A DNA stretch of 48,702 nt from Planctomycetota bacterium (lineage in GTDB: Bacteria; Planctomycetota; Planctomycetia; Pirellulales; UBA7805): contig QQVP01000036.1 of NCBI GenBank assembly GCA_003389215.1, positions 1 to 48,702 of the forward strand, written 5' to 3'. The notes beneath the pieces are model-generated. The model worked only from the letters and a program-made list of their open reading frames with translations, was not told the DNA's origin and did not search any database. The position numbers were made by a program, and so were the translations under genes. Every line of letters begins with the position of its first letter. The stretch's first letter is position 1. Below are positions 24,906 to 37,168 of the stretch, one piece after another.

Positions 24906-26996
24906 CTACTCGCCCGTCTCGCGGCGCTCCCGCTCCTCGACCTCGGTCGAGGCGGTCTCGCCCGTGGCGGCGGGCCGTTTCGGCTCGCTCTCGGTGCCGG
25001 GCACGATCTTCGGCTGCGGCGACGTGCGGTCGACGATCTCGCGAAGCTGTTCGGCGTCCATCGTCTCATCTTCGAGCAGTTGCTCCGAGATGGCGATCAG
25101 CGTGTCGCGACGCGTACTGAGGACGTGACGAACCTTGGCCAACCCGTCGTCGATGATGCGGCGCACCTCTTCGTCGATCTCGCGGGCCGTTTCCTCGCTG
25201 TGCATGCCGCCCGACGGCGGTTCGCCCGTGGGAATGAAGGCGTTCCGCCCGCTCTCGCGATAGTTCACCCGACCCAGGCCGCTCATGCCAAACTGCATGA
25301 CCATACTGCGGGCGATTTCGGTGGCCCGTTCCAGATCGTTCTGGGCCCCCGTCGAGATGTCTTCGAAGATCAACTCTTCGGCAATCGTGCCGGCCAGGAG
25401 CACCTGGATGCGGCTTTCCAGCTCGCCCTGGGTCATCAGGAAGCGATCTTCCTCGGGCCGCTGCATCGTGTAGCCCAAGGCGGCCAGTCCGCGGGGAATG
25501 ATCGAAATCTTGTGGACCGGATCGGTGTTCGGCAGGCTGTTGGCCACCAGGGCGTGACCCGCCTCGTGATAGGCGATCCGCTGCTTTTCGTCCTCGTGGA
25601 TGATCCGCTGTTTCTTTTCCAAACCGGCAGTGACGCGCTCGACGCCCTCGTTGAACTCCTCCATGCCGACGGCGTCTTTGTTGTTGCGGGCCGCGAGCAA
25701 GGCCGCCTCGTTCACCAGGTTCGCCAGATCGGCCCCGCAGAAGCCCGAGGTAATCGCGGCGATCTTGGCCAGGTCGACTTCTTCGTCGAGCTTCACGCGC
25801 TTCACGTGCACTTTCAGAATCGCCTCGCGACCGCGGATGTCGGGCCGGTCGACCAACACGTGGCGATCGAAGCGACCCGGTCGCAGCAGCGCGGGATCGA
25901 GCGTTTCGGGTCGGTTCGTGGCGGCCAACACAATCACGCCCGAGTTGGAATCGAAACCGTCCATCTCGACCAACAGGGCGTTCAGCGTCTGCTCGCGTTC
26001 GTCGTGGCCGCCGACCATGCCGCTGCCGCGCGTCTTGCCGAGCGCGTCGAGCTCGTCGATGAACACGATGCAGGGCGACTTCTGCTCGGCCTGCTGAAAC
26101 ATGTCACGCACACGGGCCGCACCCACGCCGACGAACATCTCGACGAAGTCGGAGCCGGAGAGACTGAAGAAGGGCACGCCCGCTTCGCCGGCGACGCTTT
26201 TGGCGAGCAGGGTCTTTCCCGTACCCGGGGGTCCGACCAACAACACCCCGCGTGGAATTCGTCCGCCCAGGCGATGATACTTGTCGGCGCTGCGGAGGAA
26301 CTCGACCACCTCGCGCAGTTCCTCAACCGCCTCGTCGACGCCGGCCACGTCGTCGAACGTGACACCGAGATCTTCCTGAGCGTAGAGTTTGGCTCGGCTG
26401 CGCCCGAAGGCCATCGGGGAGCCGGCCCCGCCCATCCGCCGCATCATGATGAAGATGAGCAGCACGAACAGGCCTGTGATGATCAACATCACTCCATAGG
26501 TTTCGAGAAAGCCGGGAGGATCGGCGTACTTCCAGTCTTGAATCGTCGACTTGTTGAGCAGGTCGCCGAGTCGGTCGTTGGGGCCCGGCTTGATGTTCGA
26601 GTAGAAGGGGACCGTGTCCGAATCTTCCTTCTTGGTCGAGGGCTGCAGCGTCTTGGGGTCGAGCTTCTGCTGATAGATCTTCCCGGTCACGCGGCCGCTC
26701 TGAGCAATGATGACCAGCTCGCTCGGCTTGCTGAAGCGATAGGTTTCCGACTTGCCGCTGGCGCCTTTCTTGACGCCGATGTCGATGTACTTTGGTCCCT
26801 TGGCATCGCGGTCGTACCTGGCCAACAAGGTCTCGAAATCACCCGCCCGGATCTCCACGCCGCTCTTCGGATAAAGCACCGCGTAGAGAAACAGGCTGAC
26901 GATCGCCACGCCCATCAGGTAGAGCATCACCTGATTGCCGGCAGGTGCCGGCTTTTTGTCGCCCGATCGGCGTGAGGAGTCGCCTTGGCCTTCCAT
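24906..26996 (-). CDS. ftsH: ATP-dependent zinc metalloprotease FtsH
   Basis: A 696-residue membrane AAA+ protease that degrades unneeded or damaged membrane and some soluble proteins. It has helix 1 (~22-42), a periplasmic region, helix 2 (~150-170), and an AAA module with Walker [14 protein letters not shown] (~260), Walker [11 protein letters not shown] and the [21 protein letters not shown]. The zinc-site HEAGH (~473) is followed by the third ligand region near [15 protein letters not shown]. The start at 26996 gives the normal short cytoplasmic N-terminus. A perfect TATAAT box lies upstream at 27123-27128. Confidence 0.97.
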   Translation of the reverse strand: MEGQGDSSRRSGDKKPAPAGNQVMLYLMGVAIVSLFLYAVLYPKSGVEIRAGDFETLLARYDRDAKGPKYIDIGVKKGASGKSETYRFSKPSELVIIAQSGRVTGKIYQQKLDPKTLQPSTKKEDSDTVPFYSNIKPGPNDRLGDLLNKSTIQDWKYADPPGFLETYGVMLIITGLFVLLIFIMMRRMGGAGSPMAFGRSRAKLYAQEDLGVTFDDVAGVDEAVEELREVVEFLRSADKYHRLGGRIPRGVLLVGPPGTGKTLLAKSVAGEAGVPFFSLSGSDFVEMFVGVGAARVRDMFQQAEQKSPCIVFIDELDALGKTRGSGMVGGHDEREQTLNALLVEMDGFDSNSGVIVLAATNRPETLDPALLRPGRFDRHVLVDRPDIRGREAILKVHVKRVKLDEEVDLAKIAAITSGFCGADLANLVNEAALLAARNNKDAVGMEEFNEGVERVTAGLEKKQRIIHEDEKQRIAYHEAGHALVANSLPNTDPVHKISIIPRGLAALGYTMQRPEEDRFLMTQGELESRIQVLLAGTIAEELIFEDISTGAQNDLERATEIARSMVMQFGMSGLGRVNYRESGRNAFIPTGEPPSGGMHSEETAREIDEEVRRIIDDGLAKVRHVLSTRRDTLIAISEQLLEDETMDAEQLREIVDRTSPQPKIVPGTESEPKRPAATGETASTEVEERERRETGE

Positions 26997-27435
26997 CGCA
27001 GATCTCGCTTCGTAAGAGAGTGGGGTCTGATGTGTCCCGGTCCGTCGAGTGTCGCGGGCCGTCCCACTGCCCAATGACGCAACAGGCGGCCGGAAAATTC
27101 ACGGCCGCCTGCGGTAAGCTCAATTATACCGTAACGACGCCGGGGACGACGACAACCGGCCCCCTCGGCCAGGCTGAAATCGCCTTGTCGGCCCTCCGAA
27201 GCACTTTTAAAATGCCAGCAAGGTACGCGGTCATGCAGTTTCGTGACCCGTACAACTGCGCTAATCGTCGTAATCGCCGCCTGTCGCCCTCCAGACTCCC
27301 CCAAGAGACAGACCGTCGCGCTGCGGCCGATCTCGCCCTGTCCGCCGTCGATTGCCCTGTCGGCCGTCCCTTATTCCTGCGGACCTCGCCCGCTGCCTTC
27401 TCACCTGGCGCTTGCTCACTGAGCGAACGACGCGG
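26997..27435. other. 439-bp divergent intergenic region
   Basis: Separates leftward ftsH from rightward dxr. It contains the ftsH -10 candidate and an imperfect 19-bp tandem duplication (27335-27353 and 27354-27372, three mismatches, each starting GCCCTGTC). No gene is supported. Confidence 0.5.
27123..27128 (-). promoter_or_regulatory. Candidate -10 box of ftsH
   Basis: Minus-strand TATAAT, a perfect match, 127 bp upstream of the ftsH start. A weak GTCGTC -35 lies 16 bp upstream. No CIRCE-type heat-shock inverted repeat is visible nearby. Confidence 0.4.
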
Positions 27436-28598
27436 ATGTCGGATCAACAGAAATCGGATCAACGGAAGAACGTCGCCGTGCTCGGTTCGACCGGCAGCAT
27501 CGGTCGCAGTGCGGCAGAAGTCTTCACCGCCTGTTCCGATCGTCTGCGTCCCGTTGCCCTGACAGCCCATCGCCGCGTCCCCGAGCTCGCCGAACAAGCC
27601 CGTCGACTGCAGCCGCGTTACGTCGTTATCAGTGACGAAGAGGCGGCCGCCGGTGTCGCTCGCCAGATGTTTCCGGCCGACACGCGGCTGCTCGTCGGCG
27701 AAGCGGGGCTGGCCCAAGTCGTCGCCCTGCCGGAAGTCGACGTCGTGCTAGCGGCCATCGTCGGACGCGCGGGTCTGGAGAGCACCTGGGCGGCGGTCGA
27801 AGCCGGCAAGACGATCGCCCTGGCCAACAAGGAAACGCTCGTCATGGCCGGCCCGCTGGTGACCAAGCTGGCCGAGCGGAGCGGCTCCGAGATCTTGCCG
27901 GTCGACAGCGAGCATAGCGCCGTGTTTCAGGCCCTCCGCAGCGGGCGCCGCCACGAAGTGCGTCGCATCATTCTGACCGCCAGCGGAGGGCCTTTCCTGA
28001 ATTACACCTTGGCCGAACTGGCCGACGTCACCGTCGACGACGCCCTGGCCCATCCCACCTGGGATATGGGCCCCAAGATCACGGTCGACTCGGCCACGAT
28101 GATGAACAAGGCCCTGGAAATCGTCGAGGCCCGCTGGCTCTTCGACCTGTCGCCCGAGCAGATCGACGTGGTCATTCATCCGCAGTCGATCGTCCATTCG
28201 CTGGTCGAATTCGTGGATGGCTCGGTCGTGGCCCAGATGAGCCCGCCCGACATGAAGCTGCCGATTCAGCATGCCCTGACCTGGCCCGATCGGATCGAGG
28301 GCGCGGCACCGCGTCTCGACTTGACCGACCCCGTCAGGCTAGACTTGCACCCTCCCGATCTGGACCGCTTCGAAGCACTGCGACTGGGCCACGAGGCGGC
28401 CCGCGCCGGCGGCACCGCGGGCGCCGTGCTCAACGCCGCCAACGAGGCGGCGGTGGCGGGCTTCCTGGCGGGCGACTTGCCGTTCGCCGAAATCACGACC
28501 GCCTGTCGGTCGGTTCTGGAACATCACGACTTCGACCCGGCGCCTTCGCTGGCCGATCTCTCGGCCATCGATCGTTGGGCTCGAGAGGAGGTCTCGCG

Positions 28599-28614
<16 letters not shown>
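27436..28614 (+). CDS. dxr: 1-deoxy-D-xylulose 5-phosphate reductoisomerase
   Basis: A 392-residue enzyme that converts DXP to MEP with NADPH, the committed step of the MEP isoprenoid pathway. It shows the NADPH fold GSTGSIGRSA (residues ~15-24), NKETLVMAG, metal and substrate residues in DSEHSA, SGGPF and HPTWDMGPKITVDSA, and HPQSIVHSLVEF (~255). Length matches the family. The ATG at 27436 follows the upstream nonconserved region. Its last 16 bp overlap the start of rseP, so the two are probably cotranscribed. Confidence 0.97.
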
Positions 28615-30878
<2,264 letters not shown>

Positions 30879-30889
30879 ACCGTTTCGCT

Positions 30890-31618
30890 ATGTCCACGAT
30901 GCCCCAGGCGATTTTGTTCGACGCGGTCGGCACCCTGTTGCGGCCGACGCCCTCGGTGGCCGAGGCCTATCACGCGGCCGGGCAGCGGCACGGAAGTCGG
31001 CTCACGGTTGCCGAGATCGGCGCGACATTCGACGATGCGGTAACCGCGTCGCTCGCGACCGATGAAGCTGCCGAACCTCATCGCACCAGCGAACCGCAAG
31101 AGCGCCAGCGCTGGCGGGCGATCGTCGATCACGTCTTTGTCGATCTAAAGGACGACGAGCCGGCGCGGGCCGCTATCTTCGAGGAACTCTGGCAACATTT
31201 CGCGTCGATCGAGAGTTGGTCGCTCTTCGCCGACGTCGAGCCCGTCTGGCAAGAATTGGCCGGTGCCGAGATCGTGCTGGGGGTCGCTTCGAACTTCGAT
31301 GCCCGTCTGCGGACCATCGCCGCCGGATTGCCGCCGCTCGATCGCTGCGCGCATTGGTTCATCTCGTCCGAGGTCGGCTATCGCAAGCCGGCCCCCAACT
31401 TCTTCGCCCGCGCGGCCGACGCGCTGGGCCTGGCGGCGGAGCAAATACTGCTCGTCGGCGACGACGTCGAGAACGACTATCGGGCCGCCCGCGCCGCCGG
31501 TTGGCAGGCCCTGTTGATCGATCGCCGGGGCGACGCCGCGACGCGGCACGGGCTTCCCGAGCAACACGGGCTGCGGCGTCTGACCGAGGTGAGTCAGGTG
31601 CTAGCACTCGAGATCTGA
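30890..31618 (+). CDS. HAD-family hydrolase (subfamily IA)
   Basis: A 242-residue haloacid-dehalogenase-like phosphatase. Motif I is LFDAVGTLL (residues ~8-16, with the nucleophile Asp and the Ala-Val-Gly-Thr variant), a helical cap follows, motif II lies in LGVASNFD, the motif III lysine in GYRKPAP and motif IV in VGDDVENDYRAARAAG (~185). The spacing is that of the HDHD3/YjjG-like group, which dephosphorylates nucleotides or sugar phosphates; the substrate is unknown. It lies 11 bp after rseP and probably shares its transcript, occupying the place where bamA stands in proteobacterial dxr-rseP clusters. Confidence 0.88.
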   Translation: MSTMPQAILFDAVGTLLRPTPSVAEAYHAAGQRHGSRLTVAEIGATFDDAVTASLATDEAAEPHRTSEPQERQRWRAIVDHVFVDLKDDEPARAAIFEELWQHFASIESWSLFADVEPVWQELAGAEIVLGVASNFDARLRTIAAGLPPLDRCAHWFISSEVGYRKPAPNFFARAADALGLAAEQILLVGDDVENDYRAARAAGWQALLIDRRGDAATRHGLPEQHGLRRLTEVSQVLALEI

Positions 31619-31719
31619 GCGGGGCCGATCGGCGGGTCCGAAAGACGTGGCCTCGAGCGTATGCGGGAGATCTCGCGCGTCGGCCCGGTGCCGCGCGGCG
31701 GTTGGCCGCCGCGTCGCTA

Positions 31720-31749
31720 TTGCCGCCATCGCCGCAATCGGGTTAGCAT
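31720..31749 (+). promoter_or_regulatory. Candidate lpxD promoter
   Basis: TTGCCG (31720-31725) and TAGCAT (31744-31749) with an 18-bp spacer, about 74 bp before the lpxD ATG. It would allow lpxD-lpxI to be expressed apart from dxr-rseP. Confidence 0.35.
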
Positions 31750-31822
31750 CTCGGTCGAGGGCACGACCTTACGTTCGCAAACGTCTGCCGAGCGCGTCGG
31801 CATGGAAAGGAATCCAAGACGT

Positions 31823-32911
31823 ATGACTACCCGTCTCGCACAAATCGCCGAGTTGGTCGATGGCAAGCTCGTCGGCGATGGCACGCTGTCGATCGCCGGC
31901 GCCGCCACCCTGACCGCGGCCCAGCCCGGCGACGTCTCGTTTCTCGAAGACCCCGAGAACATTCGCCACCTGGAAGACACTTCGGCCTCGGCGCTGGTGG
32001 TGCCCCACGGCTTTCTGCCGCCCGGCTGGAACGTGATTCAGGTCGACGAGGTCCAAGCCTGCTTCGCCCGCATCGTCACCCACTTTCGCCCGCCGCGGCG
32101 CACGGGTCGCATCGGCGTCAGTCCGGCGGCCCACATCAGCCCCACCGCGCAGCTGGAAGATGACGTCGATATTCACCCCGGCGCGGTGGTCGGCGACGAC
32201 GTCGTGATCGGCCGTGGCGCGACGATTCACGCCAACGTCGTGTTGATGGACGGCTGCCGGTTGGCCGAGAACGTCACGATTTTTCCCGGCGCGGTCCTCT
32301 ACGAAGACACCATCGTCGGCCCACGCTCGATCATTCACGGCGGCGCGGTGCTGGGGGCCTACGGCTTTGGCTACGACTCGTCGAGCGGTCGCCACCAACT
32401 CTCGGCCCAGTTGGGGCACGTCGAGCTGGGAGCCGACGTCGAAGTGGGGGCCGGCACCACCATCGATCGCGGTACCTACGGACCGACGTCGATCGGCGAA
32501 GGCACCAAGATCGACAACCAGGTCATGATCGCCCACAACGTCCGCATCGGTCGCCACAACATGCTCTGTTCCCAGTCGGGCATTGCCGGCAGCAGCAGCA
32601 CCGGCGACTACGTGGTGATGGCCGGCAAGGTCGGCGTCCGCGATCACGTGCACATCGGCGCGGGCGCCATACTCGGCGCGATGGCCGGCGTGATGAACGA
32701 TATTCCGCCGGGCGAGGTGCATTACGGCATTCCCGCCACGCCCGAACGCGAACAGATGCTCAAGCAGGCCGCCCTGATCAAGCTTCCGCAGATGCGCAAG
32801 GAGTTCAAGGCCCTCCGCAAGCAGCTCGACGAACTGTCGCGCCGCCTCGACGGTTCCCCCGACGCGACCGGTGCGCCGCAGGAAGGCGATCCCTCGAGCG
32901 CCGCGGCCTGA
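31823..32911 (+). CDS. lpxD: UDP-3-O-acylglucosamine N-acyltransferase
   Basis: A 362-residue lipid A biosynthesis enzyme adding the N-linked hydroxyacyl chain to UDP-3-O-acyl-glucosamine. The N-terminal uridine-binding domain (~1-100, TTRLAQIAELVDG start and AQPGDVSFLED) is followed by a left-handed beta helix of hexapeptide repeats (~105-300), with the catalytic-histidine region in MIAHNVRIG and the GAYGFGYD segment. A C-terminal helix (KQAALIKLPQMRKEFKALRK) closes the trimer. The tail is Pro/Gly/Asp-rich and nonconserved. The start at 31823 matches the family; an ATG at 31802 adds seven residues. Confidence 0.95.
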   Translation: MTTRLAQIAELVDGKLVGDGTLSIAGAATLTAAQPGDVSFLEDPENIRHLEDTSASALVVPHGFLPPGWNVIQVDEVQACFARIVTHFRPPRRTGRIGVSPAAHISPTAQLEDDVDIHPGAVVGDDVVIGRGATIHANVVLMDGCRLAENVTIFPGAVLYEDTIVGPRSIIHGGAVLGAYGFGYDSSSGRHQLSAQLGHVELGADVEVGAGTTIDRGTYGPTSIGEGTKIDNQVMIAHNVRIGRHNMLCSQSGIAGSSSTGDYVVMAGKVGVRDHVHIGAGAILGAMAGVMNDIPPGEVHYGIPATPEREQMLKQAALIKLPQMRKEFKALRKQLDELSRRLDGSPDATGAPQEGDPSSAAA

Positions 32912-32971
32912 TTTCGTTCCGCGTGTTCGCCTTCGCTTCCCGCCCCCCAAGACGCCCCGCGATCCAGCTTC

Positions 32972-33901
32972 ATGACGACCACTCACCACCTTGGCGACGC
33001 CACGACCGACGCCCCAGAACAACCGTCTCAACGCATCGGCCTGCTGGCCGCCTGGGGTCGCTATCCGATCGTGGTGGCCGAAGAACTCAAACGCCAGGGC
33101 CACCAGGTCTATTGTCTGGGCATTACGGGACTGGCCGACCCATCGCTGGCCGACATCTGCGACGACTTCCAGCCGATCGGCTGCGCCAAGCTGGGAGCCC
33201 AGATTCGCTACTTCCGTCGCCACGGCGTCCGCCGCGCGACGATGGCCGGTAAGATTCACAAGGTCGCCATGTTCCAGCCGTTTGCCGTCCTGCGGCATCT
33301 GCCCGACTGGCGCTGCCTGCGGGTTTACTATCCGCACTTCATCCTGGGCACCAAAGATCGCAAGGACGACACCCTCTTGGGCACGCTGGTGGGCGAGTAT
33401 GCCAAGGACGGCATCGAGTTCGCACCCGCGACCGACTTCGCCCCGCAGCTGCTGATCAAGAAGGGCCAGCTCGTCGGTCGACGGCTTTCCAGTAGCCAGT
33501 GGTCGGACATCTGTCTCGGTTGGGAAATGGCCAAGAAGCTCGGCGAGCTGGACATCGGGCAGAGCGTGGCGGTCAAAGGCCGCGCCGTGTTGGCGGTCGA
33601 GGCCGTCGAGGGCACCGACGCCTGCATTCGCCGCGCCGGCGAGCTTTGTACCGCGGGCGGCTTCACCGTGGTGAAAGTCGCCAAGCCACGGCAGGACATG
33701 CGATTCGACGTGCCGGCCATCGGCCTCGGCACCATCGAGACGATCGCCGCGGCGGGCGGGTCGCTGCTGGCCGTCGAGGCGGATCGCACGATCGTCATCG
33801 ACCAGGCCCGCGTGGTCGAGCTGGCCGCGACACGCAAGGTATCGATCGTGGCGGTGCACGACCCGGCCGTCGATCGCAACACGCGTCTGGCCGCTGCCTA
33901 G
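32972..33901 (+). CDS. lpxI: UDP-2,3-diacylglucosamine pyrophosphatase LpxI
   Basis: A 309-residue protein of the LpxI (DUF1009) family, which hydrolyses UDP-2,3-diacylglucosamine to lipid X and UMP in species lacking LpxH. It has the N-terminal IGLLAAWGRYPI segment, a conserved-type TMAGKIHKV loop (~92), AKDGIEFAPATDFAPQLL, and the C-terminal CTAGGFTVVKVAKPRQDMRFDVP region, which contains the Asp needed for catalysis in the family. It lies 60 bp downstream of lpxD. Together they imply that lipid A-type glycolipid is made here. Confidence 0.93.
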   Translation: MTTTHHLGDATTDAPEQPSQRIGLLAAWGRYPIVVAEELKRQGHQVYCLGITGLADPSLADICDDFQPIGCAKLGAQIRYFRRHGVRRATMAGKIHKVAMFQPFAVLRHLPDWRCLRVYYPHFILGTKDRKDDTLLGTLVGEYAKDGIEFAPATDFAPQLLIKKGQLVGRRLSSSQWSDICLGWEMAKKLGELDIGQSVAVKGRAVLAVEAVEGTDACIRRAGELCTAGGFTVVKVAKPRQDMRFDVPAIGLGTIETIAAAGGSLLAVEADRTIVIDQARVVELAATRKVSIVAVHDPAVDRNTRLAAA

Positions 33902-34031
33902 CGTTCTGGGCAGGACATCTCGAACGTGTCGTCGCGCTTCTCGCCGTCGCCTCTCCGTTCGCGTTCGCTACAATGGAAGGCGGCCCCGGCTGCTTTGCCG
34001 TGTCGTCCGCCGGTCCTCGGAGTCCCCGCTT

Positions 34032-34877
34032 ATGCCTCGCCTGTTCACGCGCTCGCTGTTGGTCCTGTTGCTGCTAGCGATGCTTGGTGGTGCGACGTTT
34101 CTCGCTCGACCGCTCACGGCCGAAGACGCCGAAGGTGACGGCGACGACGCGATCCCTCCCGGTCCGAAAGTCTACATGGGCCGCGAGATCGCCCAGACGA
34201 TGCACTATGCCGGCGCCCCGTGGCTGATTCGCGAGTCGCGCGAGCGCGAAGAGGAGTGCAGCACGCTGCTCGAACAGTTCGACATTCAGCCCGGCCAGAT
34301 CATCTGCGACATGGGCTCGGGCAACGGCTTCTACACCCTGAAGATGGCCGCCCAGCTCGAAGGGCAGGGCCAGGTGCTGGCCGTCGACATCCAGCCTGAG
34401 ATGCTGCGGCTGTTGCAGGCTCGTGCCCGGGCGGAAGAACTCGACTGCGGCGACGTCGTGCTCGAGCCGCCGGCCGATCGCGATTATGGCGAAGCGTTGA
34501 TCGTGCCGATCATCGGCTCGCTCGTCGATCCCTACTTGCCCGAGGGCAAAGTCGATCTCTGCATCTGCGTCGATGTCTATCACGAGTTCTCGCATCCCGA
34601 GCAGATGCTGGCGGCGATTCGCAAGTCGCTCGCCCCGCAGGGTCGCCTGGTGCTGGTCGAGTTCCGCAGCGAAGATCCCAACGTGCCGATCAAGCCGCTG
34701 CACAAGATGAGCAAAGCCCAGGTGCTCAAGGAGCTGCTGCCGAACGGCTTCAAGCTGGTCGAACAGTACGACGAGCTGCCGTGGCAACACGTGATGTTCT
34801 TCGAGCGGGACGAAGCGTGGCAGCCCGAGGCGGCCACGGCGGCGGAAAACTCGTCGGATGATTCTAGCGACGAGTAG
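34032..34877 (+). CDS. Exported class I SAM-dependent methyltransferase-like protein
   Basis: A 281-residue protein combining a signal peptide (MPRLFTRSLLVLLLLAMLGG, cleavage probably near ~28) with a class I methyltransferase fold: YMGREIAQTMHY, motif I in ICDMGSGNGFYTLKMAA (~95), motif II LAVDIQPEML, and motif IV-type VDLCICVDVYHEF. The hydrophobic leader is odd because S-adenosylmethionine is cytoplasmic. Either the leader is an N-terminal anchor with the domain inside, or the domain works outside with a different ligand. Similar exported methyltransferase-like proteins exist in other Gram-negatives. The C-terminal tail is Ala/Ser/Glu-rich. Confidence 0.83.
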   Translation: MPRLFTRSLLVLLLLAMLGGATFLARPLTAEDAEGDGDDAIPPGPKVYMGREIAQTMHYAGAPWLIRESREREEECSTLLEQFDIQPGQIICDMGSGNGFYTLKMAAQLEGQGQVLAVDIQPEMLRLLQARARAEELDCGDVVLEPPADRDYGEALIVPIIGSLVDPYLPEGKVDLCICVDVYHEFSHPEQMLAAIRKSLAPQGRLVLVEFRSEDPNVPIKPLHKMSKAQVLKELLPNGFKLVEQYDELPWQHVMFFERDEAWQPEAATAAENSSDDSSDE

Positions 34878-34892
34878 ACGAGCGGGTGCCCT

Positions 34893-35651
34893 CTAGAGCA
34901 CGTCCGCCAGCGCCGCGTCGATCGCAGTAAGGGCCTCGCCAATCGGCTGGCGAACCACGGCCGCGGCCAGGTCGTCCAGCGGTGTCGCCTCACGATTGAT
35001 GATCACCAATCGTCCGCCTGCGCTGGCGGCCAGTTGCGGCAAACTCGCCGCCGGCTGCACGACCAAGGACGAGCCGATGGCAAAGAACAGATCGCTGTCG
35101 GTGGCCAGCGTCATCGCCCCTTCGAGCACCCGCTGATCGAGTGCCTGACCGAACGAGATCGTGGCGTGCTTCGTGCGATCGCTCCCGCACGCCTGGCAAA
35201 GCGGCACGGTCTCGGTCGCGACGAACTCTTCGACCAGCGGCCCGGCGGCGGTTCGCCAATTGCAATCCTGACAGACAATCTCGCGGGCCGTGCCGTGCAA
35301 CTCCCAGACGGGATCGCTGCCGGCCAACTGGTGTAGCCCGTCGATGTTCTGCGTGATCATGCCGGCCAGGCGAGCCCGCGACTGCCAACGGGCGAGCACC
35401 TGGTGACCGGCGTTCGGCACCGCAGCGGCGAACTCGACGTGGGCCAGCGACTTCTGTCGCCAATACTCTTGTCGCGCCGCGGCGCTGGCCATGAATTCGT
35501 CGTAGAGCACCGGCTGGAACCGCGACCAGACTCCGCCCGGCGAGCGAAAGTCGGGGATGCCGCTCTCGGTGCTGATGCCGGCCCCGGTGAAGGCGACCGC
35601 GTGCTGGGCCTGGGCCAGCCACTCGGCGATCTGTGCGAAGATGTTCGACAC
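34893..35651 (-). CDS. NAD-dependent protein deacylase (sirtuin)
   Basis: A 252-residue Sir2-family enzyme that removes acyl groups from lysines using NAD+. Its signatures are GAGISTESGIPDFRS (~residues 23-37), TQNIDGLHQ (~105), the catalytic histidine in ELHGTAREI, a four-cysteine zinc site (CQDC and CQAC), and GSSLVVQPAA. The start is GTG at 35651, decided by GGAGAAG about 8 nt upstream; that Shine-Dalgarno lies inside the end of hemG. Only five bases separate the two genes, so they are translationally linked. Bacterial sirtuins act on metabolic enzymes such as acetyl-CoA synthetase; the target here is unknown. Confidence 0.93.
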   Translation of the reverse strand: MSNIFAQIAEWLAQAQHAVAFTGAGISTESGIPDFRSPGGVWSRFQPVLYDEFMASAAARQEYWRQKSLAHVEFAAAVPNAGHQVLARWQSRARLAGMITQNIDGLHQLAGSDPVWELHGTAREIVCQDCNWRTAAGPLVEEFVATETVPLCQACGSDRTKHATISFGQALDQRVLEGAMTLATDSDLFFAIGSSLVVQPAASLPQLAASAGGRLVIINREATPLDDLAAAVVRQPIGEALTAIDAALADVL

Positions 35652-35656
35652 GGGCG

Positions 35657-37168
35657 CTACTTCTCCGGCACGGCTTCGTGTTCCGTCGCCGCTGTGGACG
35701 TTGCGGAAGCTGCGGCCCCCGCGGCGTCGCGATCGTACTGACCAAGATGGGCGAGCACCGCTTCGGCCGCCCGCTCTCCCTCGGCAATGCACTGCGGCAC
35801 TCCCACGCCACGCAGGGCATTGTTGGCCAGCTCCAAGCCCTCATGACGTGCCACACGCGTTTCGATCTCCTCGATGAGTCGACCGTGACCGACATGATAC
35901 TGCGGCATCGATCCCGGCCATCGCACGACGCGGGCGATCTGCGGCTCGCCCCGCACGCCGTAGAGTTCGTCGAGCTGTGTGCGGGCCACCAGTTCCAGCC
36001 CTGCGTCGCTCTGTTCGAGAGCGGCTTCGTTGAGGGCCCCGCCGATGAAGACCCGCACGAGCAGGGCGTCATCGGGTGCCCGTGCGGGAAACTTGTTGCT
36101 GGCGAAACTGACCGCCAAGATCGGCCGCCCTTCAGTGCGGGGCACCACGACGCCAAACCCCTCGGGCAGCCGCGCGAGTTGATCGCGACGAAGACCCAAA
36201 CAGACGATCGCGCAACCGGCATGCGGAATCTGGCCGAGTAAGCCAGCGACCGCGACGTCTGTCGCTTCGAGGAGCATCGCCGCCGTCGGGGCGGGGGTGG
36301 CCAGAATCACAGCGTCGTAGCTCGCGGTCCTCGCCTCGCCGGCCGCTTGGCACGACAGTTCCCAGGCCCCGCCTGCGTGCGCCAACTTCTCCACGCGCGA
36401 ATTCAGTTGCACACAGCCGGGCGGCAAGCGGGAGGCGATCGTCTCGACGAGGCTCGCCGCACCGTCGCGCGGCGTGACGAATATGCCGTAGCGGGCCCCG
36501 CTCTCGACGCTCGACTGCCGACGCGCCCGGGCGGCAGCCATCGCGCCGCGCGTGAGGCTGCCGTAGCGGCGTTCCATCTCGACAAAGCGGGGCAGGGTGG
36601 CGGCGATGCTCAACTTCGTCGCGTCCGCGCTGTAGATGCCGGCGACCAGCGGTTCGACCAGCCGCTCGAAGGCCTCACGACCGAGGCGACGAATGGCGAA
36701 TTCGGCCAGCGACTCCTCCGGTTCGTCGTCGCCGCGGCGCGGCACGAATCGCTCGCAGGCCAGTCGCAGCCGCCCACGCAGACTCAACAGCGGCGAGGTG
36801 AGAATCGGCCATAGCTGACTCGGTGCCATCAACGTGAACCCGGCCGGCACCGGGTGCAGGCGTCCGTCGTGCAGCACATAGGCGCGACGTTGCGACGGCT
36901 CGGTGCCGATCAGCGACTCGCGGATGCCGAGCCGCTCGGCAAGCCGCAACACCGCGGGCGGATCGGTCAAGTAGTTGTCGGCCGCCTCTTCGATCAGATA
37001 CCCGTCGTCGTAGATCGTGCCCAAGATGCCCCCGAGCCGCTCGCCCGCCTCGAACAAAGTCAGCTCGACCTGCGGCGCGAGTTCGGCAATGCGAAACGCC
37101 GCGGCGAGGCCGCTGATGCCCCCGCCAATGACAGCGATGCGACGGGTTGTGGATTCGGGTGAGCTCAT
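35657..37168 (-). CDS. hemG: Protoporphyrinogen oxidase (HemY type)
   Basis: A 503-residue FAD-dependent enzyme that oxidises protoporphyrinogen IX (or coproporphyrinogen III) in haem biosynthesis. The N-terminal Rossmann motif IAVIGGGISGLAAAFRI is followed by ELTLFEAGERLGG (ADP-ribose glutamate) and IEEAADNYLTDPP. Later come RLGREAFERLVEPLVAGIYSAD (~170) and a C-terminal PQYHVGHGRLIEEIE with final GVGVPQCIAEG. Oxygen-dependent HemY/HemG enzymes share this layout. The last ~25 residues form an Ala/Thr-rich tail. It is followed closely by the sirtuin gene. Confidence 0.92.
   Translation of the reverse strand: MSSPESTTRRIAVIGGGISGLAAAFRIAELAPQVELTLFEAGERLGGILGTIYDDGYLIEEAADNYLTDPPAVLRLAERLGIRESLIGTEPSQRRAYVLHDGRLHPVPAGFTLMAPSQLWPILTSPLLSLRGRLRLACERFVPRRGDDEPEESLAEFAIRRLGREAFERLVEPLVAGIYSADATKLSIAATLPRFVEMERRYGSLTRGAMAAARARRQSSVESGARYGIFVTPRDGAASLVETIASRLPPGCVQLNSRVEKLAHAGGAWELSCQAAGEARTASYDAVILATPAPTAAMLLEATDVAVAGLLGQIPHAGCAIVCLGLRRDQLARLPEGFGVVVPRTEGRPILAVSFASNKFPARAPDDALLVRVFIGGALNEAALEQSDAGLELVARTQLDELYGVRGEPQIARVVRWPGSMPQYHVGHGRLIEEIETRVARHEGLELANNALRGVGVPQCIAEGERAAEAVLAHLGQYDRDAAGAAASATSTAATEHEAVPEK

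Noticed and set aside
25080..26975. Long open frame (631 codons) antisense to ftsH
   Set aside because: Shadow of ftsH; the plus-strand product has no recognisable domains.
31769..33859. Very long open frame (696 codons) antisense to lpxD and lpxI
   Set aside because: It spans two well-supported genes and the gap between them on the other strand; composition is Arg/His/Val-biased.
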